A stretch of DNA of 37,620 nucleotides. Origin: Cyanobacterium sp. T60_A2020_053 (GTDB lineage: Bacteria > Cyanobacteriota > Cyanobacteriia > Cyanobacteriales > Cyanobacteriaceae). The stretch covers positions 1-37,620 of the forward strand of contig JACYMF010000014.1 of assembly GCA_015272165.1 (NCBI GenBank). The letters run 5' to 3'. Made by a program: the position numbers and the translations under genes. The notes under the pieces are model-generated. The model worked only from the letters and a program-made list of their open reading frames with translations, made no database searches and was not told the origin of the DNA. Shown piece by piece: positions 9,118 to 18,215 of this stretch (positions are counted from its first letter, which is position 1; every line of letters starts with the position of its first letter).

Positions 9118-9250
9118 TTAAGTCTGCTTGATCAGCCGAAGGCTGCCGCTGCGCGATCATTTATAAATCCGAAGATATGAGATTAAAATAAACCTCATAA
9201 TTGTCAATTATCCATTACCTCAACGATTCCATTTTTTCACCAACCCCTAA
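9118..9250. mobile_element. MITE-like element, copy 1 (short, 133 bp)
   Basis: The left end TTAAGTCTGCTTGATCA matches the 'TTAGGGTCTGCTGAATAAATC' type end, and the right end TTTTTTCACCAACCCCTAA is the inverse of the 'TTAGGGGTTGNTGAAAAA' type end seen at 14083, 28777 and 29620. Just inside the right end lies a heptamer array (9196-9216: CATAATT, GTCAATT, ATCCATT), the same position as in the other copies. The right end touches the stop codon of the following minus-strand lipoprotein gene. Confidence 0.5.
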
Positions 9251-9610
9251 TTATTGGAACGTTTCGAGGTATATTGAGCTAAAATCTTGACCATCAATAA
9301 TAATTTCTTCTGATTTTAAGATACTTTTTACTGTTACTTCTTGACCTATATTAAAAACCTCATTAGTTAACACCCAAATGCTACCAGTATTATCTTTAAT
9401 TTGATAGGCAATACGATTTAATAGTGGTACTGATTCGGTAACAATACCTTGAATTTTAATGGTTTTTTCTTCTGAAGAAATAATTTCTTCTATGGGGGTG
9501 AAATCTGATTCAGCCCAACCGATGTTAATAAAGCGGTTACAGCCAGAAATAATCAGGAAAATAAAAGCGATAAAAGTTGATAAATACCACCAGCGCCCGA
9601 TTTTATACAT
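9251..9610 (-). CDS. Small OB-fold-like lipoprotein
   Basis: 119 residues. N-terminal hydrophobic segment (about 9-22) ends in a lipobox-like LIISGC, with C24 the predicted lipidated cysteine, so the mature protein should be membrane-tethered on the outer face. The remainder (KTIKIQGIVTESVPLLNRIA, YQIKDNTGSIWVLTN, FNIGQEVTVKS) has the strand pattern of a nucleic-acid-binding-like OB fold of the tRNA_anti/YgiW type, used in many small periplasmic proteins. No catalytic residues are evident. The stop TAA is followed directly by the TTAGGGG end of a MITE-like element. Function unknown; lipoprotein call fairly firm. Confidence 0.7.
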   Translation of the reverse strand: MYKIGRWWYLSTFIAFIFLIISGCNRFINIGWAESDFTPIEEIISSEEKTIKIQGIVTESVPLLNRIAYQIKDNTGSIWVLTNEVFNIGQEVTVKSILKSEEIIIDGQDFSSIYLETFQ

Positions 9611-9696
9611 AAAAATTAATTATTTGAGTAACGATTTTCAGCCTATAATCTTCACAAGTTCATGTTTTATCTTAGCTCAATTTTGTTTTAGTAATT

Positions 9697-10566
9697 ATGA
9701 CAGGTCAAATTTTAGACGGTAAAGGTTTAGCCCAAAAAATACAAACTCAGTTAGCCCAAAATATTGCCCAGCAAGTGGCACAAGGGCGAAGGGCGCCGGG
9801 TTTGGCTGTGTTGATGGTGGGTGATAATCCAGCTAGTGCTGTTTATGTGCGAAATAAGGAGAAATCCTGTCAAAAAGTGGGGATGGTGTCTTTTAGTCGT
9901 CATTTTCCCCACGATACCAGCCAAGAGGAGTTAGAAAGGGTAATTGAGGAACTTAATGAAGATGAGCGAGTGGATGGAATTTTGGTACAATTACCGTTAC
10001 CAGCGCCCCTCGACTCGGTAGGATTATTGTTGAAAATTAAACCAGAAAAAGACGCAGATGGTTTACACCCAGTAAATTTAGGTAAGTTAGTGCGCGGTGA
10101 AAAAGGGTTAAGAAGTTGCACCCCCGCCGGAGTAATGGCAATTCTCCAAGAGTATAATTTACCCATCGCAGGGAAAAAAGCCGTAGTGGTGGGGCGCAGT
10201 ATTTTAGTAGGTAAACCCCTTGCGTTGATGTTATTAGCGGAAAATGCTACCGTTACCATCGCCCATTCTCGCACTCCCAATTTAGCAGAAGTGACGAGGG
10301 AAGCAGATATTTTAGTGGCTGCGGTGGGTAAAGCTGAAATGATTACGGCGGAAATGGTGGCGGAGGGCACTGTCGTAATTGATGTCGGTATTAATCGGGT
10401 GGAGGGCGCTGGTGGCAAATCAAAATTAGTCGGTGATGTGGCTTATGATACAGTGAAAAACATTGCTTCTTATCTTACCCCAGTCCCCGGCGGTGTTGGT
10501 CCCATGACGGTAGCTATGTTATTACAAAACACCTACGAAAGTTATTTAAGCTCAATGGACAATTGA
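9697..10566 (+). CDS. folD: Bifunctional methylenetetrahydrofolate dehydrogenase/cyclohydrolase
   Basis: 289 residues, normal for FolD. It interconverts 5,10-methylene-, methenyl- and 10-formyl-tetrahydrofolate with NADP, feeding purine and formyl-Met synthesis. Visible: Y50 and K54 in [17 protein letters not shown] (catalytic YxxxK), [13 protein letters not shown], the substrate loop [14 protein letters not shown], the dinucleotide-binding [13 protein letters not shown], and the C-terminal signature [16 protein letters not shown]. The ATG at 9697 gives MTGQILDGK, the standard start. Four GGGCGC-core iterated motifs lie in the gene. A heptamer array begins 35 bases after the stop. Confidence 0.98.
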   Translation: MTGQILDGKGLAQKIQTQLAQNIAQQVAQGRRAPGLAVLMVGDNPASAVYVRNKEKSCQKVGMVSFSRHFPHDTSQEELERVIEELNEDERVDGILVQLPLPAPLDSVGLLLKIKPEKDADGLHPVNLGKLVRGEKGLRSCTPAGVMAILQEYNLPIAGKKAVVVGRSILVGKPLALMLLAENATVTIAHSRTPNLAEVTREADILVAAVGKAEMITAEMVAEGTVVIDVGINRVEGAGGKSKLVGDVAYDTVKNIASYLTPVPGGVGPMTVAMLLQNTYESYLSSMDN

Positions 10567-10568
10567 TC

Positions 10569-10656
10569 AAAAGGGCAAGGGGCAAAGGAAATTATTATTT
10601 CATAATTCATAATTTATAATTCATAATTCATAATTCATAATTCATAATTCATAATT
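10569..10656 (+). repeat. Dispersed element ending in eight CATAATT heptamers
   Basis: GGGCAAGG/GGCAAAGG, then AAATTATTATTT, then eight 7-base units at 10601-10656 (CATAATT seven times, once TATAATT). The same element lies inverted at 23010-23075 upstream of hisZ, where only four units are present, so unit number varies between copies. Confidence 0.92.
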
Positions 10657-10742
10657 CGTTATCTTCTTTTTTCCTTCTTCCCGATCTGTTATGGAGAAAT
10701 AAAGATATAATTTGTAACAAAAGCGTTAAGAAATATTGCAAT

Positions 10743-11066
10743 ATGAGTAACCCAGTAACAGAAGCATTTTTTTTTGGTAAAGCCTTAGCAGAAGTTTTAA
10801 GCGCCAAAGCCGAAGACACCCTAACTAATATTCTCAGTGACTTAGGTCAATTTGATGCCGAAACTAGAGAAAGATTAAGACTATTTGCTGAAGAAGTCAA
10901 ATTAAAAGCAGAAATTGCCAAACATCAAGCTGAGAATAACACTGATACCAATACGACTATTACCGTAGAAGTGGATAGTAGTGTGGATTTACAAGAGCTA
11001 TTAGACGAACTGAGAGCAGAAATTGCTAGACTGAAAGCAGAATTAAATAAATATCGTCAAAAATAA
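10743..11066 (+). CDS. Small coiled-coil protein, DUF6825-like
   Basis: 107 residues. The N-terminus MSNPVTEAFFFGKALAEVL and the following AEDTLTNILSDLGQFDAETR match a short protein conserved across cyanobacteria that I recall as DUF6825. The middle is Thr/Asn-rich (ENNTDTNTTITVEVDSS) and the C-terminus is a strong predicted coiled coil (LQELLDELRAEIARLKAEL, heptad Leu/Ile spacing). No signal peptide or membrane segment. The helix-linker-coil layout resembles scaffold or phasin-like proteins, but no function can be assigned from sequence. Monocistronic; the start ATG is preceded by a short AT-rich leader. Confidence 0.7.
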   Translation: MSNPVTEAFFFGKALAEVLSAKAEDTLTNILSDLGQFDAETRERLRLFAEEVKLKAEIAKHQAENNTDTNTTITVEVDSSVDLQELLDELRAEIARLKAELNKYRQK

Positions 11067-11320
11067 TCCCAGACAAACATTAAACCAAGAATTAGTTTGT
11101 TTAAAAGCCTTTTGACTTCAAATTTAAAAAGCGATGATTAAGGTTGCTAAACTAAGACACATTTAACTTACTTTTTGTCCGAAGTCTTAAAAATGACTGA
11201 AAAGTTTAACTGTTGGTTGCTGTCTTTTAGTTACCCTCACCTAACAATTTCAATGCAAACTTAACTTATTGAAAGTTGTTTTTGTTTTAATAAAAGAAAT
11301 ATAAATATACATAATATAAA

Positions 11321-13078
11321 GTGTCATCAGTATATCCCAGCGCCCGTCAATACTTAGAATCCTCCCCTGAGTTTTCTAACTCCTCCCCTCGCAGCAAACC
11401 CGAAGCGGGGAAAAAAATCTATAAATGGAATAGCGACAATTACTCGCCCTTTCGTCGTCGTCTCGATATTTGGACATTTGTTTTAACCTTACTGTTCAAA
11501 TTATGGCGCAATAGCAAAAAATGGACTTATGGCGGTGGCTTTAGCGATGAAAAATTCAGCGCCCGTCGCCGTATTCAAGCCCAATGGATTAGAGAAAATT
11601 TGTTGGAATTAGGACCAACATTTATCAAAGTAGGGCAACTATTCTCTACCCGTGCCGACATATTTCCGGCGGAATATGTCAATGAATTATCAAAGTTACA
11701 AGATCGAGTACCGGCATTTAGCTACGAACAAGTTACCGCAATTATTGAAAAAGATTTTAATAAACCATTAAATAAATTATTCTTGAGTTTCGATCCTACT
11801 CCCCTCGCCGCCGCTAGTTTAGGGCAAGTTCATAAAGCACAACTGACTTCAGGGGAAGAAGTGGTGGTTAAAATTCAGCGTCCGGGGCTGCCGAAATTAT
11901 TTACCATTGATTTAGCTATTCTCAAACAAATTGCCCGTTATTTCCAAAATCATCCGAAATGGGGGAAAAATCGAGACTGGTTGGGAATTTATGAGGAATG
12001 TTGTCGCATTTTGTGGCAAGAAACCGATTATATTCTTGAAGGCACAAGCGCTGATACTTTTCGCCGTAACTTCCGTGGGGAAAGCTGGGTTAAAGTACCG
12101 AGGATTTATTGGCGCTACAGTTCCCCTAAGGTGTTAACTTTAGAGTATATGCCGGGCATCAAAATTAGCAACTATGAAGCCATAGAGGCAGCAGGATTAA
12201 ACCGCAAAGAGTTGGCTAGGTTGGGGGCTAAAGCCTATTTACATCAGTTACTCAATGATGGCTTTTTCCATGCCGATCCTCACCCGGGTAATTTAGCTGT
12301 AGATGTAGATGGGTCACTCATTTTCTACGATTTTGGCATGATGGGGCAACTGCAAAGCAATATTAAAGAGAAATTACTAGAAATGCTCTTTGGTGTGACA
12401 GAGAAAAATGCTGATCGTGTGGTGGCTTCTTTGGTGGATTTAGGGGCATTAGCGCCCCTCGACGACCCGGGACCCGTTCGGCGCTCTGTACAGTTCATGT
12501 TGGATAATTTCATGGATAAACCCTTTGAGGAACAATCCATCAGTCAAATTAGTGAGGACTTATATGAGATTGCCTACGATCAACCCTTCCGTTTTCCTGC
12601 TACCTTCACTTTTGTGATGAGAGCATTTTCTACTCTGGAAGGGGTAGGTAAAGGATTAGACCCAGAATTTAATTTTATGGAGGTAGCGCAACCCTTTGCC
12701 TTAAAAGTTATGAATGAATTTAACGGAGATACGGGCAAATCTATCATTGATGAATTGAGTCGTCAGGCTATGCAGGTGAGTAATACGGCTTTTAGTTTGC
12801 CCCGTCGCATTGATGATACCATCGACAAGTTAGATCGGGGTGATATTCGCCTCAGAGTTCGTTCTCTCGAATCCGAAAGACTCTTACGGCGTATCAGTTC
12901 CACTCAAATGGCGACTAATTACACCATGATGACCAGTACATTAATACTCTCTAGCACTATTTTAGTAGTGAATGGGTTATGGTGGGGGGCGCTGGGTTTT
13001 GGTTTATTAGCGATTTTACCTGCTATTGCTTTGGGGAGGGCGCTGAGACAGATTGCCAAGTCTGATCGCAAGTTTTAA
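11321..13078 (+). CDS. ABC1/UbiB-type atypical protein kinase
   Basis: 585 residues beginning with GTG. Kinase-like (PKL) fold of the ABC1/ADCK/UbiB family, linked to quinone and tocopherol metabolism and membrane lipid handling. Motifs: KxGQ at 103-106 (TFIKVGQLFSTRADIFP), the alanine-rich loop AAASLGQVHKA in place of the glycine-rich loop, K184 in VVVKIQRPG, the catalytic-loop equivalent FFHADPHPGN (D319, N324), and the metal-binding D337 in FYDFG. Two C-terminal hydrophobic segments (about 535-575) suggest membrane association. The GTG start is followed by the family-typical YSPFRRRLDIW region; no better ATG precedes it. The next gene is a PP2C phosphatase, the same order I recall for Synechocystis sll1770-sll1771. 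Confidence 0.9.
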   Translation: MSSVYPSARQYLESSPEFSNSSPRSKPEAGKKIYKWNSDNYSPFRRRLDIWTFVLTLLFKLWRNSKKWTYGGGFSDEKFSARRRIQAQWIRENLLELGPTFIKVGQLFSTRADIFPAEYVNELSKLQDRVPAFSYEQVTAIIEKDFNKPLNKLFLSFDPTPLAAASLGQVHKAQLTSGEEVVVKIQRPGLPKLFTIDLAILKQIARYFQNHPKWGKNRDWLGIYEECCRILWQETDYILEGTSADTFRRNFRGESWVKVPRIYWRYSSPKVLTLEYMPGIKISNYEAIEAAGLNRKELARLGAKAYLHQLLNDGFFHADPHPGNLAVDVDGSLIFYDFGMMGQLQSNIKEKLLEMLFGVTEKNADRVVASLVDLGALAPLDDPGPVRRSVQFMLDNFMDKPFEEQSISQISEDLYEIAYDQPFRFPATFTFVMRAFSTLEGVGKGLDPEFNFMEVAQPFALKVMNEFNGDTGKSIIDELSRQAMQVSNTAFSLPRRIDDTIDKLDRGDIRLRVRSLESERLLRRISSTQMATNYTMMTSTLILSSTILVVNGLWWGALGFGLLAILPAIALGRALRQIAKSDRKF

Positions 13079-13351
13079 GGTTGGGGAGTTGGGGGAAACG
13101 GGAAGCAGAGGGGGAAAGGGCGAAGGGGAGGCAGGGGAGATAATAACTTATAATTCCTAATTCATTGCTTACCAAATAATAAAAAATAACTGATCAAGTT
13201 GTGAGAAAATAACCTATACTGAAAAATAATTGAAAAATTCAACATTAAGTTGCCTGACTAGACAGATTTAAGATATAAAGGTGGGGTTATTAGCTCACCC
13301 CGGCTTCCTTCAGGTGGTCAGTATTTCATCCCAATCAAGGTTATTAACTCT

Positions 13352-14086
13352 ATGAAATGTGCATTCGCTGGTTTAAGTGATCCCGGACTGGTAAGGTCTT
13401 ACAATCAAGATAACTATTACATCGATACAGACGGTAGATTTTTCGTCTTAGCGGACGGTATGGGAGGTCATACTGGTGGGGAACAAGCCAGTAAGATTAC
13501 CATTGAAGTAATTAAAGATTATTTACAGGATAACTGGGATTCGCCTCTTGAATCTTACGATCTACTCGAAAAAGCAGTATTTCAGGCTAATGAAGCTATC
13601 CTCGAAGACCAAAATCAGCATCCTGAAAGAGCGGACATGGGAACTACTGTAGTGGTGATTATCTTCCGTCAAGGTGAAACTTGGCGTGCGCACATTGGCG
13701 ATTCTCGTCTTTACCGCTTACATGATGGCAATTTGATACAAGTTACTTTAGATCATACTTGGATTGGTCAGGCAATTAGAGCAGGGGAAATTAGTCTTGA
13801 GGATGCTAAACATCATCCTTGGCGCCATGTTTTATCTCAGTGTTTGGGTAGAAGAGATTTGTTTGATGGTATTGATATTCATAAAATTGATGATGTCACT
13901 TTGGGAGACCGTTTTCTGCTCTGTAGTGACGGCTTGACAGAGGAAGTAGCCGATCCGATGATTTCTCAATTATTGTCTGATGGTGATGATTTAGAAAAGG
14001 TGGCAGATAAATTGGTGACGGAAGCGAAAAATAATGGCGGTTCTGATAATGTTACGGTGGTTTTAGTCAACGTACTGGATAGTTAG
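13352..14086 (+). CDS. pphA: PP2C-family Ser/Thr phosphatase, PphA-like
   Basis: 244 residues, a compact PPM/PP2C catalytic domain with no extra domains. Motifs: GLSDPGLVRSYNQDNY, the metal-binding D35 in VLADGMGGH, GTTVVVI, HIGDSRLYRL, LLCSDGLTEEV, and the C-terminal GGSDNVTVVLV. In Synechocystis, PphA (sll1771) dephosphorylates the PII signal protein GlnB, so a role in nitrogen/carbon signalling is likely here, though PII specificity cannot be read from sequence. It follows the ABC1 kinase gene with a 270-base spacer, so it probably has its own promoter. Its stop codon TAG lies inside the terminal repeat of a MITE-like element (TTAGG at 14083). Confidence 0.88.
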   Translation: MKCAFAGLSDPGLVRSYNQDNYYIDTDGRFFVLADGMGGHTGGEQASKITIEVIKDYLQDNWDSPLESYDLLEKAVFQANEAILEDQNQHPERADMGTTVVVIIFRQGETWRAHIGDSRLYRLHDGNLIQVTLDHTWIGQAIRAGEISLEDAKHHPWRHVLSQCLGRRDLFDGIDIHKIDDVTLGDRFLLCSDGLTEEVADPMISQLLSDGDDLEKVADKLVTEAKNNGGSDNVTVVLVNVLDS

Positions 14087-14269
14087 GCTGTGCTGAAAAG
14101 TAGTGTCGTGAGGGCAAATTGACAATGGATAATGGATAATTGACAATTATATCTTAACCCTTATTCAACCCATTTTCGTTAGTTTCTTGCTAAAGTCTTT
14201 GATTAATCAGCATTTTAAACTTTTCCCTCTTTCCTACTTTCACTAAAATACTTTTTCATCAACCCCTAG
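14083..14269 (+). mobile_element. MITE-like element, copy 2 (pphA-pyrR spacer)
   Basis: Left end TTAGGCTGTGCTGAAAAGTA (14083-14102) and right end ACTTTTTCATCAACCCCTAG (14250-14269) are imperfect inverted repeats, each bounded by TA. After GTGTCGTGAGGG comes a heptamer array (14117-14151: AATTGAC, AATGGAT, AATGGAT, AATTGAC, AATTATA). Length about 187 bases, no coding capacity. It fills nearly the whole spacer and supplies the pphA stop codon. Confidence 0.6.
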
Positions 14270-14280
14270 TTGAGATAATT

Positions 14281-14832
14281 ATGGCAATACCCACCGTTGA
14301 AATTTTGTCCCCTGAAGAGATACGACGCACGATCAACCGGTTAGCGTCTCAGGTGGTAGAGGAAGCGCCGGATTTATCCCAAGTGGTTTTATTGGGTATT
14401 CACACTAGGGGAGTACCTTTGGCTCATTATTTGGCGAATCAAATTAAGGTCATTGAACAAACTCCTGTGGTGGTGGGGGCGCTGGATATTACTCTCTATC
14501 GAGATGATCTAGATCGCATTAAGGTACGCACTCCAGAAAGAACAGAAATACCAGTAGATTTAACGGGGAAAACGGTTATTTTGGTGGATGATGTGATTTA
14601 TAGTGGTCGCACCATTCGTGCGGCGTTAAATGCTGTGTCGGAATACGGGCGCCCGGAAATAGTCAAACTATTGGCTTTGGTAGATCGTGGTCATCGTCAG
14701 TTACCTATTCATCCTGATTTTGTGGGTAAAGTTTTACCTACTTCTAAAGATGAACAGGTTAAAGTTTATTTAAAAACTGTCGATGGGAAGGATGCCGTAG
14801 AGTTGAGCAAGAAGGGCGCTGTTGATTGCTGA
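14281..14832 (+). CDS. pyrR: Bifunctional pyr operon regulator / uracil phosphoribosyltransferase
   Basis: 183 residues. Type I phosphoribosyltransferase fold with the PRPP-binding signature [13 protein letters not shown] at 99-111, the PyrR-typical [14 protein letters not shown] (35-48), and [12 protein letters not shown] (69-80). PyrR proteins convert uracil plus PRPP to UMP and, in many bacteria, bind pyr mRNA leaders to attenuate transcription. No pyr biosynthesis gene is adjacent here, so RNA regulation is unproven. The ATG lies only 11 bases past a MITE-like element, so promoter and leader must lie within or before that element. C-terminus is slightly longer than the usual 178-180 residues. 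Confidence 0.93.
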   Translation: MAIPTVEILSPEEIRRTINRLASQVVEEAPDLSQVVLLGIHTRGVPLAHYLANQIKVIEQTPVVVGALDITLYRDDLDRIKVRTPERTEIPVDLTGKTVILVDDVIYSGRTIRAALNAVSEYGRPEIVKLLALVDRGHRQLPIHPDFVGKVLPTSKDEQVKVYLKTVDGKDAVELSKKGAVDC

Positions 14833-14847
14833 TAATATTAAGCTCTA

Positions 14848-14964
14848 CCGTGTAATGAATTAGATCAAGTTCGGATAATCTGTTACAAATAAATTCTCTC
14901 TTCGCACTTTACCCACCGTGTAATGAATTACACGGCTAACAGTGTCTCGTTCAATAAATTGAAC
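14848..14964. repeat. Palindrome cluster (CCGTGTAATGAATTACACGG and GTTCAATAAATTGAAC)
   Basis: In the spacer between convergent pyrR and aroC. Perfect 9-bp-arm palindrome CCGTGTAATGAATTACACGG at 14916-14935, a half copy (CCGTGTAATGAATTA) from about 14848, and a second palindrome GTTCAATAAATTGAAC at 14949-14964. Between them lies ATCAAGTTCGGATAATC (14864-14880), repeated at 36295-36311. The stem-loops could end both convergent transcripts, but no U tract follows. Confidence 0.65.
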
Positions 14965-15061
14965 TAAGATGATGATATTATTAATCAGTAATTGATCTAA
15001 CAGACTTAATATTAAATGGTAGATACTGCGGTGAGATGATCAACCTCATAATTGTCAATTT

Positions 15062-16150
15062 TTAAATTAACTTACATTGGGCATGATGACGGAGAAGATG
15101 ATCGCATAATACCAACGCCACCATCGCCTCTACCATTGGCACGGCGCGCGGCAACACACATGGATCATGGCGCCCTTTTGCTGCCAAGATGGTTTCTTCT
15201 CCTTCCTTACTGACGGTTTTTTGCTCTTTGCCGATGGTAGCAGTGGGTTTAAAAGCGCCCCTCACCACAATATTTTCACCGTTGGAGATGCCTCCTTGAA
15301 TGCCTCCGGAGCGATTAGTTTTCGTGCGTGGATTACCTAATTCATCAAGATAAAATTCGTCATTATGCTCACTACCGGTTAAAACAGTACCAGCAAAACC
15401 AGAACCAATTTCAAAGCCTTTGGTCGCAGGTAAAGACATAATCGCTTTAGCCAAATCTGCTTCTAATTTATCGAAAACAGGCTCACCAAGTCCTTTCGGC
15501 ACGTTACGCACTACACATTCCACTATGCCTCCCAAGGAGTCTTTTTCACGACGAATATTATCGATTAATTCGATCATTTTTTCGGCGGTTTTAGTGTCAG
15601 GACAGCGCACGATATTACTTTCTACTTCTTCAAGGGTGACGGTATCGGTGTTAACCACTGCTTCAATGTCTTTAATTTTTTTGACATAGGCGACAATTTC
15701 TACCCCTGCCACTTGTTGTAATATTTTCTTAGCAATAGCGCCCGCCGCCACTCTACCGATGGTTTCTCGGGCGGAGGAGCGCCCTCCCCCTTGCCAGTTA
15801 CGGATACCATATTTAGCGTCATAGGTGGCATCAGCATGGGAAGGACGATATTTCACCGCCATTTCATCATAATCCTGGGATCTAGCGTCTTTATTACGCA
15901 CTAAGATAGCGATGGGAGTGCCGAGGGTTTTCCCTTCAAATACCCCAGAGATAATTTCACATATATCTGACTCCTGACGAGGGGTAGTAATTTTGCTCTG
16001 TCCCGGTTTACGGCGATCCAATTCTCGCTGGATGTGGAGGGCGCTGATCTCAATTTGTGGGGGGCAACCATCGATGATAACTCCTACCCCACCCCCATGG
16101 GATTCCCCAAAAGTTGATATTCTAAATAATTCCCCAAATATACTACTCAT
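15062..16150 (-). CDS. aroC: Chorismate synthase
   Basis: 362 residues. Final enzyme of the shikimate pathway; converts EPSP to chorismate using reduced FMN. Signatures: N-terminal [62 protein letters not shown] ([10 protein letters not shown] block), the Gly/Asn-rich [19 protein letters not shown], and C-terminal [18 protein letters not shown]. Full length, strong match throughout. The start ATG at 16150 gives the canonical [18 protein letters not shown]. The stop TAA is followed by a heptamer-like AATTGAC/AATTATG segment on the coding strand (about 15046-15060), as after other genes here. Confidence 0.98.
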   Translation of the reverse strand: MSSIFGELFRISTFGESHGGGVGVIIDGCPPQIEISALHIQRELDRRKPGQSKITTPRQESDICEIISGVFEGKTLGTPIAILVRNKDARSQDYDEMAVKYRPSHADATYDAKYGIRNWQGGGRSSARETIGRVAAGAIAKKILQQVAGVEIVAYVKKIKDIEAVVNTDTVTLEEVESNIVRCPDTKTAEKMIELIDNIRREKDSLGGIVECVVRNVPKGLGEPVFDKLEADLAKAIMSLPATKGFEIGSGFAGTVLTGSEHNDEFYLDELGNPRTKTNRSGGIQGGISNGENIVVRGAFKPTATIGKEQKTVSKEGEETILAAKGRHDPCVLPRAVPMVEAMVALVLCDHLLRHHAQCKLI

Positions 16151-16188
16151 TTACTCAATAATTAAATAATTTCTTATTTTATAATACT

Positions 16189-16436
16189 TAGGGGAGAGGT
16201 GAGGGAAGGTGTCAGGTTTCGGGTGTCGCGGTGTCGCGGTGAAATGCTTATAAATCAAAGAGTTTGCCATAATAATCATTTTCCATAAGTTGCTATTTTA
16301 TATCAATGATTTGTGATTCCCATACTAGAAATATAGATTTTTTGGAGAAAAAAGATTATTTTTGGCACTTTTTACAGGTTTTATTCTGCTTAAAACCTTT
16401 TTTTAGCAAGGGTTTCGATTTATTCAGCAGACCCTA
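16189..16436 (+). mobile_element. MITE-like element, copy 3 (aroC-nrdB spacer)
   Basis: Right end GATTTATTCAGCAGACCCTA (16417-16436) matches the end at 28960-28979. The left end is TTAGGGG but the TGCTGAAAA part is lost. Next to it lies GGTGAGGG and a heptamer array (16207-16240: AGGTGTC, AGGTTTC, GGGTGTC and drifted units). The interior AAATGCTTATAAATCAAAGA corresponds to 34010-34023 in copy 6. No coding capacity. Confidence 0.6.
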
Positions 16437-16708
16437 ATTATCCAGACTTGATTTTACACCTTTTGGTATTAAATAATGTTTAAAATGTTAACTACATTTG
16501 CAATCTAAATTATTTTAATTGTAAATACCTACAATAATCCAATAAAAGATAAATATTTATTTAAATTAAAATAATAAATTTATTTTAAATATTACTTAAA
16601 GTAAATCATAAAAAATTACTCAAAAAACAATTTATAATGACTGAAAGTGCTAAATTATGTTACAATTCTTAAAATAATCGTAATTATCACTTAATACATA
16701 ATCATTTC
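16437..16708 (+). other. Very AT-rich leader upstream of nrdB
   Basis: About 270 bases, almost entirely A and T with a few isolated G/C, between the MITE-like copy and the nrdB start. It must carry the nrdB promoter. Candidate -10-like boxes are too many to choose between. No NrdR box, riboswitch fold or ORF could be supported. Confidence 0.4.
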
Positions 16709-17776
16709 ATGGTAGCAACAGTACCAAATTCCACCACAAGAATGCCCTTAACCCCGATTTTCAATCCGGAAGGGGATGATCGCATCGAAAATCGCACCGT
16801 GTGGTTTGGCAATACCACCAATCTCATGCAACTCAACGACGTGCGCTACTCTTGGGCTATTGGACTATATCAACAAATGCGCGAAAATTTTTGGATTCCG
16901 CAAAAATTAGACATCACCCAAGATGTGACTGATTATTGGAATTTAACCCCCGAAGAAAGACGCGCTTTTGAAGGGATTTTGTCTTATTTGACCTTCCTTG
17001 ATTCGGTGCAAACTTGTAATATTCCTCACCTAAAAAGCTCCATTACAGCACCCGAAATTAGTTTGTGCATGGCAGAGCAAATTTCCCAAGAAGGGATGCA
17101 CAATCACGCCTATCAATACATGATTGAAACTATTATTCCTAGAGATAAAAGAGATCAAGTTTATGAATTTTGGCGCACGGATAAAGTATTAGCTCAAAGG
17201 TGTGAATTTATTGCTGGATATTATCAAAAATATATCGATAATCCTACTCCAGAAAATTATTTTATCGCTCTTTTAAGTGATTATTTATTAGAAGGTTTAT
17301 ACTTCTACAATGGCTTTATTTTCTTTTACAATTTAGCAGCTAGAATGTTAATGCCGGGTAGCGCTGATATTTTTAAAATGATTAACCGTGATGAATTAAG
17401 TCACGTGCGCTTGTATCAAAGGTTAATCCCTGAAGCCATGAATACTTTTAACTATTCATTAGATCAAATTTACGAAATGTTTGACACGGCAGTAAAACAT
17501 GAATGCCGTTGGACAAATCACATTGTCGGTAATAATATTCTTGGTATTACTGAATCTAGCACGGAGCGTTATACTAAGTATTTAGCTAATATCCGTTTGA
17601 GAGCTATTGGTTTAGATGCTCTTTATCCTGATCCTCAATATAGCAAAAGTCCTTACACTCATTTAGAGAAATTTTCTGATACCAAGAAAGAAGGAAGTAC
17701 AAAGGCTAATTTTTTTGAGGCTAGTGTCACCAGCTATATGATGTCTTCGGGCGTTACCGGTTGGGAAGAAATTTAA
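16709..17776 (+). CDS. nrdB: Ribonucleoside-diphosphate reductase, beta subunit
   Basis: 355 residues. Holds the di-metal/tyrosyl radical that starts reduction of ribonucleotides in class I RNR. The ligand set can be read off with the spacing of E. coli NrdB: D98, E128 and H131 (QEGMHNHAY), E195 (LLEGLYFY), E229 and H232 (NRDELSH); Y135 occupies the radical-tyrosine position, so it is a tyrosyl-radical type rather than class Ic. The start MVATVPNSTTRMPLTPIFNP has a typical variable N-terminus. The partner nrdA is not in the window. No GGGCGC-core motif occurs in this gene, unlike most neighbours. A perfect 20-bp palindrome follows the stop and is the likely terminator. Confidence 0.95.
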   Translation: MVATVPNSTTRMPLTPIFNPEGDDRIENRTVWFGNTTNLMQLNDVRYSWAIGLYQQMRENFWIPQKLDITQDVTDYWNLTPEERRAFEGILSYLTFLDSVQTCNIPHLKSSITAPEISLCMAEQISQEGMHNHAYQYMIETIIPRDKRDQVYEFWRTDKVLAQRCEFIAGYYQKYIDNPTPENYFIALLSDYLLEGLYFYNGFIFFYNLAARMLMPGSADIFKMINRDELSHVRLYQRLIPEAMNTFNYSLDQIYEMFDTAVKHECRWTNHIVGNNILGITESSTERYTKYLANIRLRAIGLDALYPDPQYSKSPYTHLEKFSDTKKEGSTKANFFEASVTSYMMSSGVTGWEEI

Positions 17777-17794
17777 TTTTTTTTATTGCTTTAA

Positions 17795-17814
17795 CAAGGG
17801 GTTTAAACCCCTTG
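17795..17814. terminator. Palindromic repeat CAAGGGGTTTAAACCCCTTG after nrdB
   Basis: Perfect 20-base palindrome 18 bases after the nrdB stop. Same repeat at 32668-32687, one-mismatch form at 20762-20781, related AAGGGGCTTAAGCCCTTT form at 37387-37410. Position after stops suggests terminator or mRNA-end hairpin use, but no run of T follows. Confidence 0.55.
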
Positions 17815-17907
17815 CGTAAATCGATTTTTTAGGCAATTTTTAATAAATAAAAAACTGAAAACTAAACAATTTCAATATATATATCGCTAGGATCAAACTC
17901 TAACTTT

Positions 17908-18088
17908 TCACACATTTTCCGCATTCAATATTTGAGTTAGGGTTTCTAAAATATTCATCCCTTGTTTTCTCGCTGTTGATATTACTGAACCAATTAAGGC
18001 AAAATTTTGCCCATCTTCCATCGTCCGAAAACTTCCTGATATTTTTTAGTTACACTTCATCATTCTTATATCTCTTTCGGCTTTGTAC
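17908..18088 (-). pseudogene. IS66-type transposase, C-terminal remnant
   Basis: The minus strand reads AERDIRMMK, then one stop (TAA, probably from CAA), then KISGSFRTMEDGQNFALIG, VISTARKQGMNILETLTQIL and a natural stop at 17908-17910. This matches the end of IS66-family TnpC transposases ('AERDLRMxKVKQKISGxFRS ... ARKQGxxxLEAL'). The rest of the gene and the element ends are gone. It shows a past IS66 insertion in the nrdB-GH57 spacer (17777-18215), which otherwise holds only the palindrome and AT-rich DNA. Confidence 0.8.
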
Positions 18089-18215
18089 TTTTATAGGTTT
18101 GTCGGAGACAAAAAATATAGCTAATTGACACAAAAATCAACATCTGATGAAAAAAATATTCATAAGTAAATTAAGGTGTTAGTCTAAAAAGAGAATTAGA
18201 TCAGCAAATCAAGCC

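Noticed and set aside
9900-10418. 172-residue minus-strand ORF
   Set aside because: Antisense shadow of folD, whose frame is certain.
13281-13302. Possible riboswitch or hairpin upstream of pphA
   Set aside because: Only a 5-base GGGGT/ACCCC stem could be drawn and no known riboswitch core was recognised.
16437-16708. NrdR box or cobalamin riboswitch before nrdB
   Set aside because: No matching palindrome or riboswitch core could be found in the AT-rich leader.
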